A stretch of DNA of 64,000 nt from Novipirellula artificiosorum (GCF_007860135.1 NZ_SJPV01000016.1:52946-116945), one strand, 5' to 3'. Numbered from the stretch's first letter, positions 43,635 through 52,974 are shown. The notes: a model not told the origin generated them from the letters alone. Program-made: numbers and translations.

Positions 43635-45095
43635 TTACCGCTCTTCCCCCGCTTGCAACGCTCGCGATATCGCGTCGATGTTCGTCTTCGCATCGCCGAA
43701 CAACATGTAGGCGTTGTCTTTGTAGAACAGCGGATTGTCGACTCCCGCGTATCCCGTCGCCATGCCTCGCTTCATCACCACGCAGGTCTTGGCGGTCCAG
43801 ACCTCAATCACCGGCATTCCCGCAATGGGGCTGTTGGGGTCCTCCAGCGCCGCAGGATTGACAATATCATTCGCCCCAATGACTAAGATCGCATCGGTGC
43901 CGGACATATCTTCGTTGATCTCATCCATTTCGAGCACAATGTCGTAGGGCACATTGGCTTCGGCAAGCAAGACGTTCATGTGGCCCGGCAATCGGCCGGC
44001 AACCGGATGAATCGCGAACCGAACCTCCTTGTTCCGTCCGGTCAACAGCTTCACCACCTTGGCTAACGAGTGCTGGGCTTGAGCAACGGCCATCCCATAG
44101 CCGGGCACAATGACGATGCTCTGAGACTCGTTAAGCAGATCGACCGTATCGGCAACCGAAAACTCCTTCACGGTGCCTTCGATTTCCACCGCAGGACCCG
44201 ACCCCGCTGTGCCGCCACCGAAACCGCCGGTGATCACACTCAAGAAACTCCGATTCATGGCCTCACACATGATGTACGACAAAATCGCCCCCGAGCTACC
44301 GACAAGGGCCCCAGTGATGATCAGCGCGTGGTTTTTCAACATGAAGCCGGCGGCTGCAGCGGCCCAACCCGAATAGGAGTTCAACATCGACACGACGACG
44401 GGCATATCGGCCCCGCCAATGGCGACGACAATGTGGATCCCGATGAACGATGCAATCGCCGTCATGATCAATAGCGGCGCCATCCCCGAATTCATCTCCG
44501 CTTTCGCGAACCAAACACCGAGGACAATGCACAGCAGCAACAAAACGAAATTCAGCAGGTGCCGGGCGGGCAGAATGAGCGGTTTTCCGGAAAGCGTTCC
44601 GCGCAGTTTCAAGAAGGCGAAGACAGACCCGGTGAAGGTTAATGCACCGATGAAAACACCCACAAAAATCTCGATGTCATGGACCAACTGCTCCGACGGC
44701 GGGATCGCAACGCCCGGTTCGATGTAACTGGAAATGCCGACCAGAACCGCCGCTAAACCCACAAAACTGTGCAACAGCGCCACAAGCTCTGGCATCCCCG
44801 TCATCGCAACGCGCGATGCCATCACCGCACCGATCAATGCCGCGGGAAGCATCGCCACCGCCATCGCATTCAAACCGCCGGTCATCCCACCCAAAACGGT
44901 CGCGGCAATCGCGAGGATCATCCCTCCGATGCCGAGTAAGTTGCCTCGCTTGGCGGTCGTTTGATGCGCCAAGCCTGCCAGAGAAAAAATAAACAGCACC
45001 GCCGCGATGATGTACGCGACCGTTGCAAGCGATTGGTTTAAGGGCATCGCTTGGTCCGCCAACAGGCCAAAAAGACTGATCATCAAGCTGTCCAT
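43635..45095 (-). CDS. pntB: NAD(P) transhydrogenase subunit beta
   Basis: A 486-residue membrane subunit with about nine N-terminal helices (from VAYIIAAVLFIFSLAGLAHQ) and a C-terminal NADP-binding domain III. The latter shows SIVIVPGYGMAVAQAQHSLA, HPVAGRLPGHMNVLLAEANV, MDEINEDMSGTDAILVIGAN and KRGMATGYAGVDNPLFY, all family hallmarks. With PntA it drives NADPH formation from NADH using the proton gradient. It follows pntA by 41 bp. Confidence 0.97.
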   Translation of the reverse strand: MDSLMISLFGLLADQAMPLNQSLATVAYIIAAVLFIFSLAGLAHQTTAKRGNLLGIGGMILAIAATVLGGMTGGLNAMAVAMLPAALIGAVMASRVAMTGMPELVALLHSFVGLAAVLVGISSYIEPGVAIPPSEQLVHDIEIFVGVFIGALTFTGSVFAFLKLRGTLSGKPLILPARHLLNFVLLLLCIVLGVWFAKAEMNSGMAPLLIMTAIASFIGIHIVVAIGGADMPVVVSMLNSYSGWAAAAAGFMLKNHALIITGALVGSSGAILSYIMCEAMNRSFLSVITGGFGGGTAGSGPAVEIEGTVKEFSVADTVDLLNESQSIVIVPGYGMAVAQAQHSLAKVVKLLTGRNKEVRFAIHPVAGRLPGHMNVLLAEANVPYDIVLEMDEINEDMSGTDAILVIGANDIVNPAALEDPNSPIAGMPVIEVWTAKTCVVMKRGMATGYAGVDNPLFYKDNAYMLFGDAKTNIDAISRALQAGEER

Positions 45096-45136
45096 GAATT
45101 ACTCTGCGGGGGGGTGATCGAAAAGGCTCGTTCCGC

Positions 45137-46684
45137 CTACCTGCGAAACATTTTCAACATGCGTTGGGTGACGAAGAAACCGCCCGCAATATTGATGGTG
45201 GCAAAGAAAATGGCGATGGCACCAAGGATTGCCGCAGCGGAGGATTGTGTCCCGACCTGGACCAAGCCGCCGACAATGATGATGCCACTGATCGCGTTGG
45301 TCACACTCATCAGCGGCGTGTGCAACGATGCACTGACGTTCCAAATCACTTGCCATCCCACCAAACAGGACAAGGCGAAGACCGTAAAATTGGTGATCAG
45401 TTCGCGGTTGCCTGTCATCGCAATGGCCACCAACAGCAGGGTCACCATCAACAGTGAAACGATTTCAACAAAACCGAAGCTTCGCTCCACAACCGCAGCA
45501 GGAGAGGCGGGCGGCTCCTTTGCCAATGTTTTTTGCCCAGCCGACACCGCGACCGATGGCGGCGGCCACGTGATCGCTCCGTCTTTGACCACCGTCGCAC
45601 TGCGAATGACCACATTGTCCATGTCGATCGTGAAATGCTCGGCCCCACCCATTTCTTCAAGTAAGTAGAACAGATTGGTGCCATACAACTGGCTCGACGT
45701 GTGCCCAAGCCGACTTGCCAAATCGCTGTAGCCGATCACATGCACCCCGGCATGCGTGACGACTTCGTCGGCAACGGTCAACTCGCAGTTCCCGCCTTGA
45801 ACGGCTGCCAAGTCGACAACAATGCTGCCGGGTTTCATCGATTCGACCATCTCGCGCGTGATCAAGATTGGCGATGTCTTTCCCGGAATCAATGCCGTGG
45901 TGATGATGATGTCGACATCCTTAGCCTGCTGTGCAAATAAGGCCATCTCCGCATCGATGAACTCCTTGCTCATGGTTTTGGCATATCCACCCGCCGTCCC
46001 GCCTTGTTCATCGGTCTCGATTTGCACCGTCAAAAACTCTGCACCCATGCTTTGCACCTGCTCCGCCACTTCCGGCCGCACGTCAAAGGCTCGTACGATC
46101 GCGCCGAGCCCGCGTGCCGTTCCGATCGCTGACAATCCAGCCACCCCAGCCCCGATGACAAGCACTTTCGCCGGAGGGACTTTTCCAGCCGCGGTGATTT
46201 GTCCAGTGAAGAAACGACCGAAAAGGCCCGCCGCTTCGACGACAGCACGATAGCCTGCGATATTGGCCGTTGAACTCAAGGCATCCATTTTCTGAGCACG
46301 ACTGATCCGCGGAATCGCGTCAATGGCTAATGCGTTGGCGTTCTTTGAGGCCAAACGCTCCAACAAGGGCCGGCTGGTAGCAGGCGAAAGAAAACCAACC
46401 ACCGTTTGGCCCTCCCGAATCTGCTCGATCTCGTGCTCCGACGGAGCGCGAACCTTCAACACAATATCCGCAGCAGCCCAGACATCGGCGGCATCGCCAG
46501 CGATCTCACAGCCCGCCGCAAGGTAAGCCTCGTCGTGAAAACTGGCGGAGTCACCTGCGGACTGCTCGACCAGCACGCGAAAGCCGAGTTTGTCGATCAA
46601 CCGACGTGCGGTTTCCGGCGTGGCGGCAACACGGGATTCCCGCGGAAACGTCTCCTTAACGATACCCACCCTCAACATCGACAT
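45137..46684 (-). CDS. pntA: NAD(P) transhydrogenase subunit alpha (fused form)
   Basis: A 515-residue PntA in which the NAD-binding part (alpha-1) and the membrane part (alpha-2) are fused, as in E. coli. MLRVGIVKETFPRESRVAAT is the opening; the Rossmann motif is VLVIGAGVAGLSAIGTARGL; GSIVVDLAAVQGGNCELTVA and GYSDLASRLGHTSSQLYGTN follow. Four C-terminal helices (about 400-510) include IAMTGNRELITNFTVFALSC. The start at 46684 or 46678 cannot be distinguished. Three direct repeats lie 19-66 bp upstream. It heads the redox cluster. Confidence 0.97.
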   Translation of the reverse strand: MSMLRVGIVKETFPRESRVAATPETARRLIDKLGFRVLVEQSAGDSASFHDEAYLAAGCEIAGDAADVWAAADIVLKVRAPSEHEIEQIREGQTVVGFLSPATSRPLLERLASKNANALAIDAIPRISRAQKMDALSSTANIAGYRAVVEAAGLFGRFFTGQITAAGKVPPAKVLVIGAGVAGLSAIGTARGLGAIVRAFDVRPEVAEQVQSMGAEFLTVQIETDEQGGTAGGYAKTMSKEFIDAEMALFAQQAKDVDIIITTALIPGKTSPILITREMVESMKPGSIVVDLAAVQGGNCELTVADEVVTHAGVHVIGYSDLASRLGHTSSQLYGTNLFYLLEEMGGAEHFTIDMDNVVIRSATVVKDGAITWPPPSVAVSAGQKTLAKEPPASPAAVVERSFGFVEIVSLLMVTLLLVAIAMTGNRELITNFTVFALSCLVGWQVIWNVSASLHTPLMSVTNAISGIIIVGGLVQVGTQSSAAAILGAIAIFFATINIAGGFFVTQRMLKMFRR

Positions 46685-46702
46685 GAATCTCCGCTTGACT
46701 GG

Positions 46703-46750
46703 AACCCTGGTTCACGCGCAAACCCTGGTTCACATCGACCCCGGGTTCAC
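46703..46750. repeat. Triple direct repeat upstream of pntA
   Basis: Two exact copies of AACCCTGGTTCAC (46703-46715 and 46721-46733) and a variant ACCCCGGGTTCAC (46738-46750), spaced 18 and 17 bp. They lie 19-66 bp upstream of the pntA start. The regular spacing and position suggest repeated protein-binding sites on one helix face or an RNA leader element. Confidence 0.6.
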
Positions 46751-46836
46751 GCGTCGCTGCCCGCCAGTCTAGCACAGTCTGCAGCGGGACGTGGGATCGC
46801 AGAAAGCGGACACACGAAGTCGAGAAGAAGCTCTGC

Positions 46837-47760
46837 CTACGCCGAAACACCCGACGCGCTGGCGATACCATAGGCGAAGAGCGTTTGCTGAAGCTTTGCA
46901 ACCGCAGCCTCTTCCAAGGATGTCATCGGCAAACGAAGTTCCCCCGTGTCGCGGCCGACCAATCGCATCGCCGCCTTGACGGGAATCGGATTGGTTGCCA
47001 ACCCCAGCATGTTTTGGCAAAGTGCAAAGAGTTGGTGATGCAGCCGACCGGCGCGAGCGAGATCACCCTCCGATGCAGCCTCGACCAAAGCGATCATGTC
47101 GCTTGGAACCAAATTGCCAACGACCGAGATCACCCCTTCGGCGCCGACACTCATCATCGGAAGCGTTAAAGAATCATCGCCGCAGAGAACGGTTAGATCG
47201 GTCGAACCGACGATGGCCGAGCACTGGTCCAGTTTTCCCGTTGCTTCCTTGACCATCGTGATGCCCGGAACCTCCGCAAGTCGCTGAATCGTCTCGACCT
47301 CGATTTCCTTGCCGCAGCGGCCTGGAATGTTGTAAACGCATACCGGAATATCGACCGCTTCGGCAACCGCTTTGAAGTGCTGGTAAAATCCTTCTTGCGC
47401 AGGCTTGTTGTAATAGGGGGCGACTTGCAACGTGGCGTCCGCACCTTCGGCCGCCGCTCGCTGGGTCAACCTTAAGGCCTCGGCCGTACTGTTGCTGCCG
47501 GTCCCCGCCATGACTTTCGCCCGCCCCGCGACACACTGGATGACCTCGATGATCACTCTTTCATGTTCGTCGTGTGACAGCGTCGGTGATTCGCCTGTCG
47601 TCCCGACCGGAACGATGCACCGAGTTCCCGCGTCAAGCTGAAACTCCAACTGCTCTCGCAGCCGACCGTAATCCACCTCGCCATCGGCAAACGGAGTGAT
47701 GATCGCGACGGAAAGACCGGCAAAGTCGGAACCTTTACGAGGGGTCGTGTCAAAACTCAT
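46837..47760 (-). CDS. dapA: 4-hydroxy-tetrahydrodipicolinate synthase
   Basis: A 307-residue enzyme that condenses pyruvate with aspartate semialdehyde in lysine and diaminopimelate synthesis. GLSVAIITPFADGEVDYGRL, VPVGTTGESPTLSHDEH, the Tyr in VYNIPGRCGKEI and the Schiff-base Lys in ITMVKEATGKLDQ are all present. The ATG at 47760 is chosen as the frame upstream (to 47841) has no conserved residues. It lies on the same strand before pntA with a 150-bp gap. Confidence 0.96.
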   Translation of the reverse strand: MSFDTTPRKGSDFAGLSVAIITPFADGEVDYGRLREQLEFQLDAGTRCIVPVGTTGESPTLSHDEHERVIIEVIQCVAGRAKVMAGTGSNSTAEALRLTQRAAAEGADATLQVAPYYNKPAQEGFYQHFKAVAEAVDIPVCVYNIPGRCGKEIEVETIQRLAEVPGITMVKEATGKLDQCSAIVGSTDLTVLCGDDSLTLPMMSVGAEGVISVVGNLVPSDMIALVEAASEGDLARAGRLHHQLFALCQNMLGLATNPIPVKAAMRLVGRDTGELRLPMTSLEEAAVAKLQQTLFAYGIASASGVSA

Positions 47761-47999
47761 GGTTGGTTGTGCGTTCCGCTGGTAGGGTGTGTCGTTCGAG
47801 GAGAAACGTGCTCGCCGTAGCGTATCGACCAATTCTGGCACGCGATTAATCGCTTAGAACCGAGTCAAAGCGGCACTTTTCGCGATTTCGGCCTGACGCT
47901 GGCAAGAATTTAACGCCAAGCTTGACACCAAAAAACCCCAAACGTCGCGACTATTCTAACTTGTTTGCTGCATCCGGATAGCTCGCCAAATTGGGTGCA

Positions 48000-48737
48000 T
48001 CAAGCAGCAGCCTCGGCCAGCAGTGCGACCAGCGTCCCTTGAACGACAGATTCATTCGGCCATTTCCCAAAGACCTGGCTCTCGAGCAAGGCCTTGGCAA
48101 TCAATCGAGTGACGTCATCCGCGGTTCCGCTGCAGTCAATCGTGCAAACTTCCGGGCACACACTGGCCATCTGCTGGAAGCTGCTGCGAATCTTCGTCAA
48201 CGCCTCTTTCGCTTCAAACTCGTTTGGCGTATCGCCTCGGTTTTCCGAGATTCGTGTCAATGCGACCGGAACCGGCAAATCAAAAAACAGCGTCAGGTCA
48301 GGGATTGGAAACTCTGCCAACATCTGCTCAAGCAAATGCTCGGTGTCACCACCGCGCAACCCTTGGTAGGCAACCGTCGAGTAAAAGTATCGGTCGACGA
48401 TCACGACGTCGCCGCGACGCAGCGCTGGCGTGATGCGCGTGAGCACATGCTCACGACGGTCTTGAAGGAAGGCATGCCGTTCCTGCTCGGGGGACATCCG
48501 TCCGGAAATTGCACTCTCACGTATCTTTCGACCCCAAGGACCGTCGGTCGGCTCACGCGATTGCAAGACCGTCCGACCAGCGAGCCGGACCAAGTCGGCC
48601 AACCGCCCGACTTGAGTCGATTTGCCGGCACCATCGATGCCGTCGATCACCAAAAAGACACCGGCGGGCGGTTCGGCCGACGATGCATCCGCTTGTTGCT
48701 CCATCTCAGTCATTGTTCCGCTCTCAGCATTCGGCAT
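48000..48737 (-). CDS. tmk: Thymidylate kinase
   Basis: A dTMP kinase (dTMP to dTDP) of up to 245 residues. The P-loop VIDGIDGAGKSTQVGRL, SREPTDGPWGRKIRESA, LQDRREHV, and DR motif VIVDRYFYSTVAYQG are all present. The frame starts at 48737 inside the 3' end of the upstream GH127-type gene; ATGs at 48713 and 48704 are likelier starts, since the first 25 residues are not conserved, and would leave 4 nt or no overlap. The association with a secreted hydrolase gene seems incidental. Confidence 0.94.
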   Translation of the reverse strand: MPNAESGTMTEMEQQADASSAEPPAGVFLVIDGIDGAGKSTQVGRLADLVRLAGRTVLQSREPTDGPWGRKIRESAISGRMSPEQERHAFLQDRREHVLTRITPALRRGDVVIVDRYFYSTVAYQGLRGGDTEHLLEQMLAEFPIPDLTLFFDLPVPVALTRISENRGDTPNEFEAKEALTKIRSSFQQMASVCPEVCTIDCSGTADDVTRLIAKALLESQVFGKWPNESVVQGTLVALLAEAAA

Positions 48738-51064
48738 CCAAACAATCCACCGGCCATTGCAGTGGGGTGAGCCTGGAAGGTCACCACTACCGTCGATTTC
48801 CCTGCCGTCAAGGATCGCGGAACGGGATAGGTTACGTCAAAGAACTTGTTCGGGGCGTCTTGGTCCAACGACTGGTCGGCAACTTTTTCGCCATCGATCA
48901 AGATCTCAAAATGTCGGTTCCCCGAATCGCTTCCCCAATACGTACAGTGCAATTCGTTGGCCACCTCGCCGTCCGCCTGCATCTCAAACTCGAACCAACC
49001 ACCGTCACGGGCATCGCGCCATTTGCGTCCGGCATGCTCGCCCACACGGCTGTTCTCACTGACCAGTTGGTGATCACGCTCGGGCTGCATTTCACCGATC
49101 CGAAGCTCGTCGAGGGTGCGAGCGGAGAGTGCTTGAATTCGAGCCTGTTCCGCACGGAGTTCCTGTTCCTTCTCGGCCCATTGTGCTTCGCCAAAGATGT
49201 CCAAATAGACCGTATAACGACGATCGTGAAGTGTATGAAAGGGCACCAAGTTGACGTCGCGAGGGCGGCCGACGCCAGCGGTTCGAAATTCCGACTTTTC
49301 CGCCGCCGTTGGCTTGACCCACTCCGCAACCGCTTTCCCGTCCGTGACCAGAGCGGGAACGTACATCGGCTTGGATGACTCGGGATCGTTGATCGGGCCA
49401 AGGTCGGCGGCCAGCAACGTCGGGCCATGCAAGATCGCAATTCGATTCGCGTTGTCCGGCATCGATTCGGTATGAAGCTCCATCGGGAAGTGGACCGTAA
49501 CGGTGTCGCCCCCCTTCCACGTTCGATCGATCACGACGTACCCACTCGCATCCCCGTCGGATCCGACCTTGGCACCATTGACTGACACCGCGAAGTCGTC
49601 ACCCGCCCAATTTGGCCGCCGCAACAGCAGTTCAAAACGTTGCGGCGACTTCGCTGAAATCGTGAGTTGACTCTGGTCGCCTTCGGGCCACTCCGTTTCT
49701 TGCCGCAGCTTGATTCCAAGATCCTGCCAATTCAGCTCCGAAGCAATGAACAGATTCACCCAAAGACGCTGGTCATCGTGATAGTAAATGCCTTCGCCAT
49801 ACCTCACATGGTTTTCCATTCCCGTGCCGACACAGCAGGTGAAGCCATCAAACTGCGATTGATACTCTTTGTGGTGACCGGGTTGAAGTGAAAGGTTGTA
49901 AATCACCCGTCCATCCGGGTGCTGGCTCGCCCGCATGTGGTTCAGCAACGCTCGTTCATAGAAATCAGCGACCAACACCGAAGGATTCCACCCAAACACA
50001 TGAGTCGTCAACGCCAACATGTTGTAGACATTGCATGTTTCGGTCGTCATCGTGCTGAGCCGATCGTTCAATTGATCAGGCGGACCAAAGTGCTCGTGGT
50101 CACAATGCCCCCCGGTCACGTAGCTGTGGTGGTTGACGACACGATCCCAAAAGAAATCGGCGATCGCCCGGTCCTGATTGTCGCCCGCCAACTCGTATCG
50201 CGTCGCAACACCGATGATTTTTGGTATTTGGGTGTTCGCGTGCTTGCCGGGCAAAATATCGATCCCATGAGCCAAGGGATCAAGGATGTCCTTGTGATGA
50301 AAACGCCGAGACAGCGCAAGGTACCGTCGATCGCCCGTGTCCCCGTACAAATCGGCAAAGGTCTCGTTCAACCCACCATGCTCCGCAACCATGATCTGCT
50401 GCATCTGGCCTTCACTTAACGTCGCATGGGTTTTCTCAAACCAATCCGCAAGCTGCTTCTCGACTTCCAACGCCTGTCGGTTTCCCGCCAATCGGTATGC
50501 GTCGCGCAGTCCCGCGAAGACCTTGTGCATGGTGTAGTTCGGTACCCAGACACCGTTCAAGTCGAATCCGGCAGATCGAATGTTGCCCTCCGCGACCTGT
50601 TCGTAAGCTCGGCGGCCTTCGGGAATCGCCGAAACGTAACCATCCCCGTTTGCTTTCTGGCATTCGGCGAGCTCTCGCACAAAATAGTTGACTCGCTCTA
50701 AAAAACGCGGATCACCGGTTGCCGCAAAGGCCAGCGAACAACCACTCAGATAGTGGCCACCACAATGCCCCGACACACCCCGCGATTCCCAACCACCGTA
50801 GTGCTCCGCCTTGGGTGACAGCCCCGCCTCTTTACGAAAATTTGCAAGCAATCGATCCGCTTCTAAATCGAGCAAGTACTGCGCAGCAACCTGTTGTCCT
50901 TGCTTGAAAGGACCGTCCAACAAGCGAACATCGTGTAACGAAAACGGCATGGCTTGCGGAGCCGCGACCGGTTCGATTTGCAAGTGGATCGGCTGTGAGG
51001 CATCGAGGAAGCCCACGAAGACCGCGGAAAAGAGGGTCAAGGAAAGAACAAGGCGAGTTCGCAT
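48710..51064 (-). CDS. Secreted GH127-type beta-L-arabinofuranosidase
   Basis: A 784-residue exported protein with signal peptide LVLSLTLFSAVFVGFLDA. It has the GH127 (DUF1680) alpha/alpha barrel (about 45-420) with HYGGWESRGVSGHCGGHYLS, and the zinc/thiol site TTETCNVYNML (Glu, Cys) plus TCCVGTGMENH (two Cys), matching the Glu-Cys-Cys-Cys metal site of characterised HypBA1. Beta domains follow, and the C-terminal 150 residues form a DUF6805-like jelly roll. It should release L-arabinofuranose from plant or algal glycans. The start is well placed at the signal peptide. Its 3' end overlaps the longest tmk frame. Confidence 0.9.
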   Translation of the reverse strand: MRTRLVLSLTLFSAVFVGFLDASQPIHLQIEPVAAPQAMPFSLHDVRLLDGPFKQGQQVAAQYLLDLEADRLLANFRKEAGLSPKAEHYGGWESRGVSGHCGGHYLSGCSLAFAATGDPRFLERVNYFVRELAECQKANGDGYVSAIPEGRRAYEQVAEGNIRSAGFDLNGVWVPNYTMHKVFAGLRDAYRLAGNRQALEVEKQLADWFEKTHATLSEGQMQQIMVAEHGGLNETFADLYGDTGDRRYLALSRRFHHKDILDPLAHGIDILPGKHANTQIPKIIGVATRYELAGDNQDRAIADFFWDRVVNHHSYVTGGHCDHEHFGPPDQLNDRLSTMTTETCNVYNMLALTTHVFGWNPSVLVADFYERALLNHMRASQHPDGRVIYNLSLQPGHHKEYQSQFDGFTCCVGTGMENHVRYGEGIYYHDDQRLWVNLFIASELNWQDLGIKLRQETEWPEGDQSQLTISAKSPQRFELLLRRPNWAGDDFAVSVNGAKVGSDGDASGYVVIDRTWKGGDTVTVHFPMELHTESMPDNANRIAILHGPTLLAADLGPINDPESSKPMYVPALVTDGKAVAEWVKPTAAEKSEFRTAGVGRPRDVNLVPFHTLHDRRYTVYLDIFGEAQWAEKEQELRAEQARIQALSARTLDELRIGEMQPERDHQLVSENSRVGEHAGRKWRDARDGGWFEFEMQADGEVANELHCTYWGSDSGNRHFEILIDGEKVADQSLDQDAPNKFFDVTYPVPRSLTAGKSTVVVTFQAHPTAMAGGLFGCRMLRAEQ

Positions 51065-51578
51065 GGAAGGTAACGTCTGGTTGCAAGAAGTGGCGATGGG
51101 GGGGAAAGAGCGTCAGCTGCTAGTGGACCGTCAAGGTTAAAACTGCGAGTTGGGACGTCGTGGACTTCGCCAGAAGTCCCAAAGAGCATTTGAGTAACGG
51201 ATTTCTGGCGAAATCCACTACCCTATAATTTAATGCTAACGGTCCACGAGTGGTTTTTCACAGCAAAGCATTGGGGCAGCGGAACTCGTGCGTGAGTTTC
51301 GGCCGTCCCCGGAATCACCGAAAGACTTGGCGACTTCCGCTACGGCCCAACCCTAAAGTTAAATCTGGGCAATGCACTCGTTGGAGTTCATGCTTCCGAG
51401 TGCCGCGAAGCTCGTCATTCGCGTGCGTCTCCCGCTCCTGACATGACATAAAAATAGACTGCAAGCCTGGACAGCTTCATTCGACGGATCTCACCCGCCG
51501 AACTGTCGATGGACTCACAGCCTTTCGTGATTGGATTCGCAGAGCACGATGGAACGCCCTGCCCAACGAGCGAAGGTC
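51065..51578. other. Non-coding gap with inverted repeats
   Basis: This 514-bp stretch lies upstream of the GH127-type gene. It holds the inverted-repeat structure at 51123-51247, described separately. Short frames elsewhere have no codon bias. No tRNA or promoter could be assigned. Confidence 0.4.
51123..51247. repeat. Nested inverted repeat, MITE- or REP-like
   Basis: An outer pair GTGGACCGT (51123-51131) / ACGGTCCAC (51239-51247) encloses an inner pair of 20-nt arms at 51160-51179 and 51199-51218 that match at 18 of 20 positions and share the core TTCGCCAGAA. The inner arms, separated by 19 nt, would form a long hairpin. I do not see another copy of the inner arm in this window. Confidence 0.55.
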
Positions 51579-51857
51579 CTAGGTCTTTGCCGCAGACTCT
51601 CGCAATTCTTCCAATTCGACCGTCAGCCGATGCCGAAGAGGACTTTCCGCTCGAAGTTCATCATCAAGTAGCTGCTCAGCCTTCTCGAAGGTTTCTTCAT
51701 TGCGGTCGGGATCATTCATCAACTGACGAAACATCTTTTCGATGGTTCTTTCGGTAAGCAAAACAGTCTCCTCGCATAACGCGTTTTGATCAACGAGGTA
51801 TGGTCGGGTCGAGTGCATCGGCCAACCCAACACCCAAATCGCCAAGGCCCGCTCCAT
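51579..51857 (-). CDS. Small protein of unknown function
   Basis: A 92-residue protein. The N-terminus (MERALAIWVLGWPMHSTRPY) is followed by a strongly helical, charged section (TIEKMFRQLMNDPDRNEETF and LLDDELRAESPLRHRLTVEL). No signal or motif. It has good codon bias, and the helical composition suggests a soluble or interaction protein. I do not recognise it. No near neighbours to suggest a role. Confidence 0.6.
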   Translation of the reverse strand: MERALAIWVLGWPMHSTRPYLVDQNALCEETVLLTERTIEKMFRQLMNDPDRNEETFEKAEQLLDDELRAESPLRHRLTVELEELRESAAKT

Positions 51858-52410
51858 TTCGTTGATGGTTCAACGGTTGATTCTAAGACACCTGAGCGGG
51901 GTCGCAAGTCCAAACCCAAAACGATTTACGGTGAACCCACATGTTTTTCTGTCGCATTTACGACAGGCTTGAAGGCACTGGGGCGTCGTCGCTGGGGGCA
52001 AATCCATGGACAAACGACAACGGCGAATAGCCAACTAAGTCTAGAATGAAGCTACCGATGACCTCCGCAATGCCTTTTCTCGTCATCCTGCTGGGCTGCT
52101 TCTTGCGTCGCATTGTCCATTGCCACACAAAAGGACTCGTGGGCTCGTCCTACTACCCTAAGATGGAAAGTTGACAAAGGACGAGTGAAGAAAAGGCAGT
52201 GCGGATTCGACACACCGGTTGCGACATCCACGCACACCGCTTTGAAAACAGAAGGTCCCGATTGGCCCGTTTTTGCTACCAGCGCTCCAGCGGCACCAGT
52301 TTTGCGTCAAAAGAGTGGCACGATGGAGCGGTAGATTCACAACACGCCTGTCACCGTCCTGCGTCATGGGGAGGGTGGCGGCGATTTCACTTCACCTCGG
52401 AGGACCGACC
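51858..52410. other. Gap before the universal stress gene
   Basis: A 553-bp stretch with no convincing gene. Several short frames cross it but lack family motifs. It contains a sigma54-like element at 52292-52305, described separately, and a ribosome site (GGAGG at 52399-52403) for the stress gene. Confidence 0.4.
52292..52305 (+). promoter_or_regulatory. Possible sigma54 -24/-12 promoter
   Basis: GGCAC, 5 nt, TTGC matches the sigma54 core; the base before is C rather than T. A start near 52317 would leave a leader of about 95 nt before the stress gene. Chance matches of this kind are expected about once per window on both strands, so the call rests mainly on position. Confidence 0.3.
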
Positions 52411-52839
52411 ATGTCTGGACTGCATCCCAAGAAAACGATCGTTCCCATTGACTTCAGTGACTTGTCTTATGGAGCCCTGGAGAAAGCGTTGGAAATTGCG
52501 GGTGTCGAAAACACCGTGGAAGTGATTCATGTGTTGCCACCGATGCTGGTGATGGAACCGAGTGATCTTTACGGCAGCGTTTCCGATTCACATCGCAAGG
52601 AATCGACCATCAAACGCTTAAAGGAGAAGCTAAGCGACGAGAAGTACCAAAAGGTGCGAATCCGAGTGGCTGTGGGGGACGCGGGACATGAGATCGTCGC
52701 TTGCGCCAAACGCGAATCCGCTGATCTGATCGTCATGCCGTCGCACGGCTACGGGTTCCTCAAGCACGTTTGGCTTGGGTCGGTCGCCGAGCGAGTGGTT
52801 CGAACGGCTCCCTGTCCCGTGCTCGTGCTGCGGTCCTAG
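52411..52839 (+). CDS. Universal stress protein UspA family
   Basis: A 142-residue UspA-fold protein. Start at 52411 is supported by GGAGG 7 nt upstream. TIVPIDFSDLSYGALEKALE is the opening, VRVAVGDAGHEIV the middle, and SADLIVMPSHGYGFLKHVWL with GSVAERVVRTAPCPVLVLRS the end. The second Gly of the ATP-binding motif (G-x2-G-x9-G) is shifted by one, so nucleotide binding is possible but not certain. Likely induced under stress; the role is otherwise unknown. Confidence 0.92.
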   Translation: MSGLHPKKTIVPIDFSDLSYGALEKALEIAGVENTVEVIHVLPPMLVMEPSDLYGSVSDSHRKESTIKRLKEKLSDEKYQKVRIRVAVGDAGHEIVACAKRESADLIVMPSHGYGFLKHVWLGSVAERVVRTAPCPVLVLRS

Positions 52840-52974
52840 TCGCCTTGGCGCTTGCGGTTAGATTGTTAGAGTTCTCGACACCCAGCACGACATCCATGAG
52901 AAGCATCCCGGCGGAGTTCGCGTGTCATCCTGCCGCCGGAATGCCGGACCGCACCACGAACCGTTCGGAAGCGA

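Noticed and set aside
43451..43693. Arg/Ser-rich minus-strand frame between pntB and rnfB
   Set aside because: It overlaps the pntB 3' end in another frame, and the translation is highly basic without structure.
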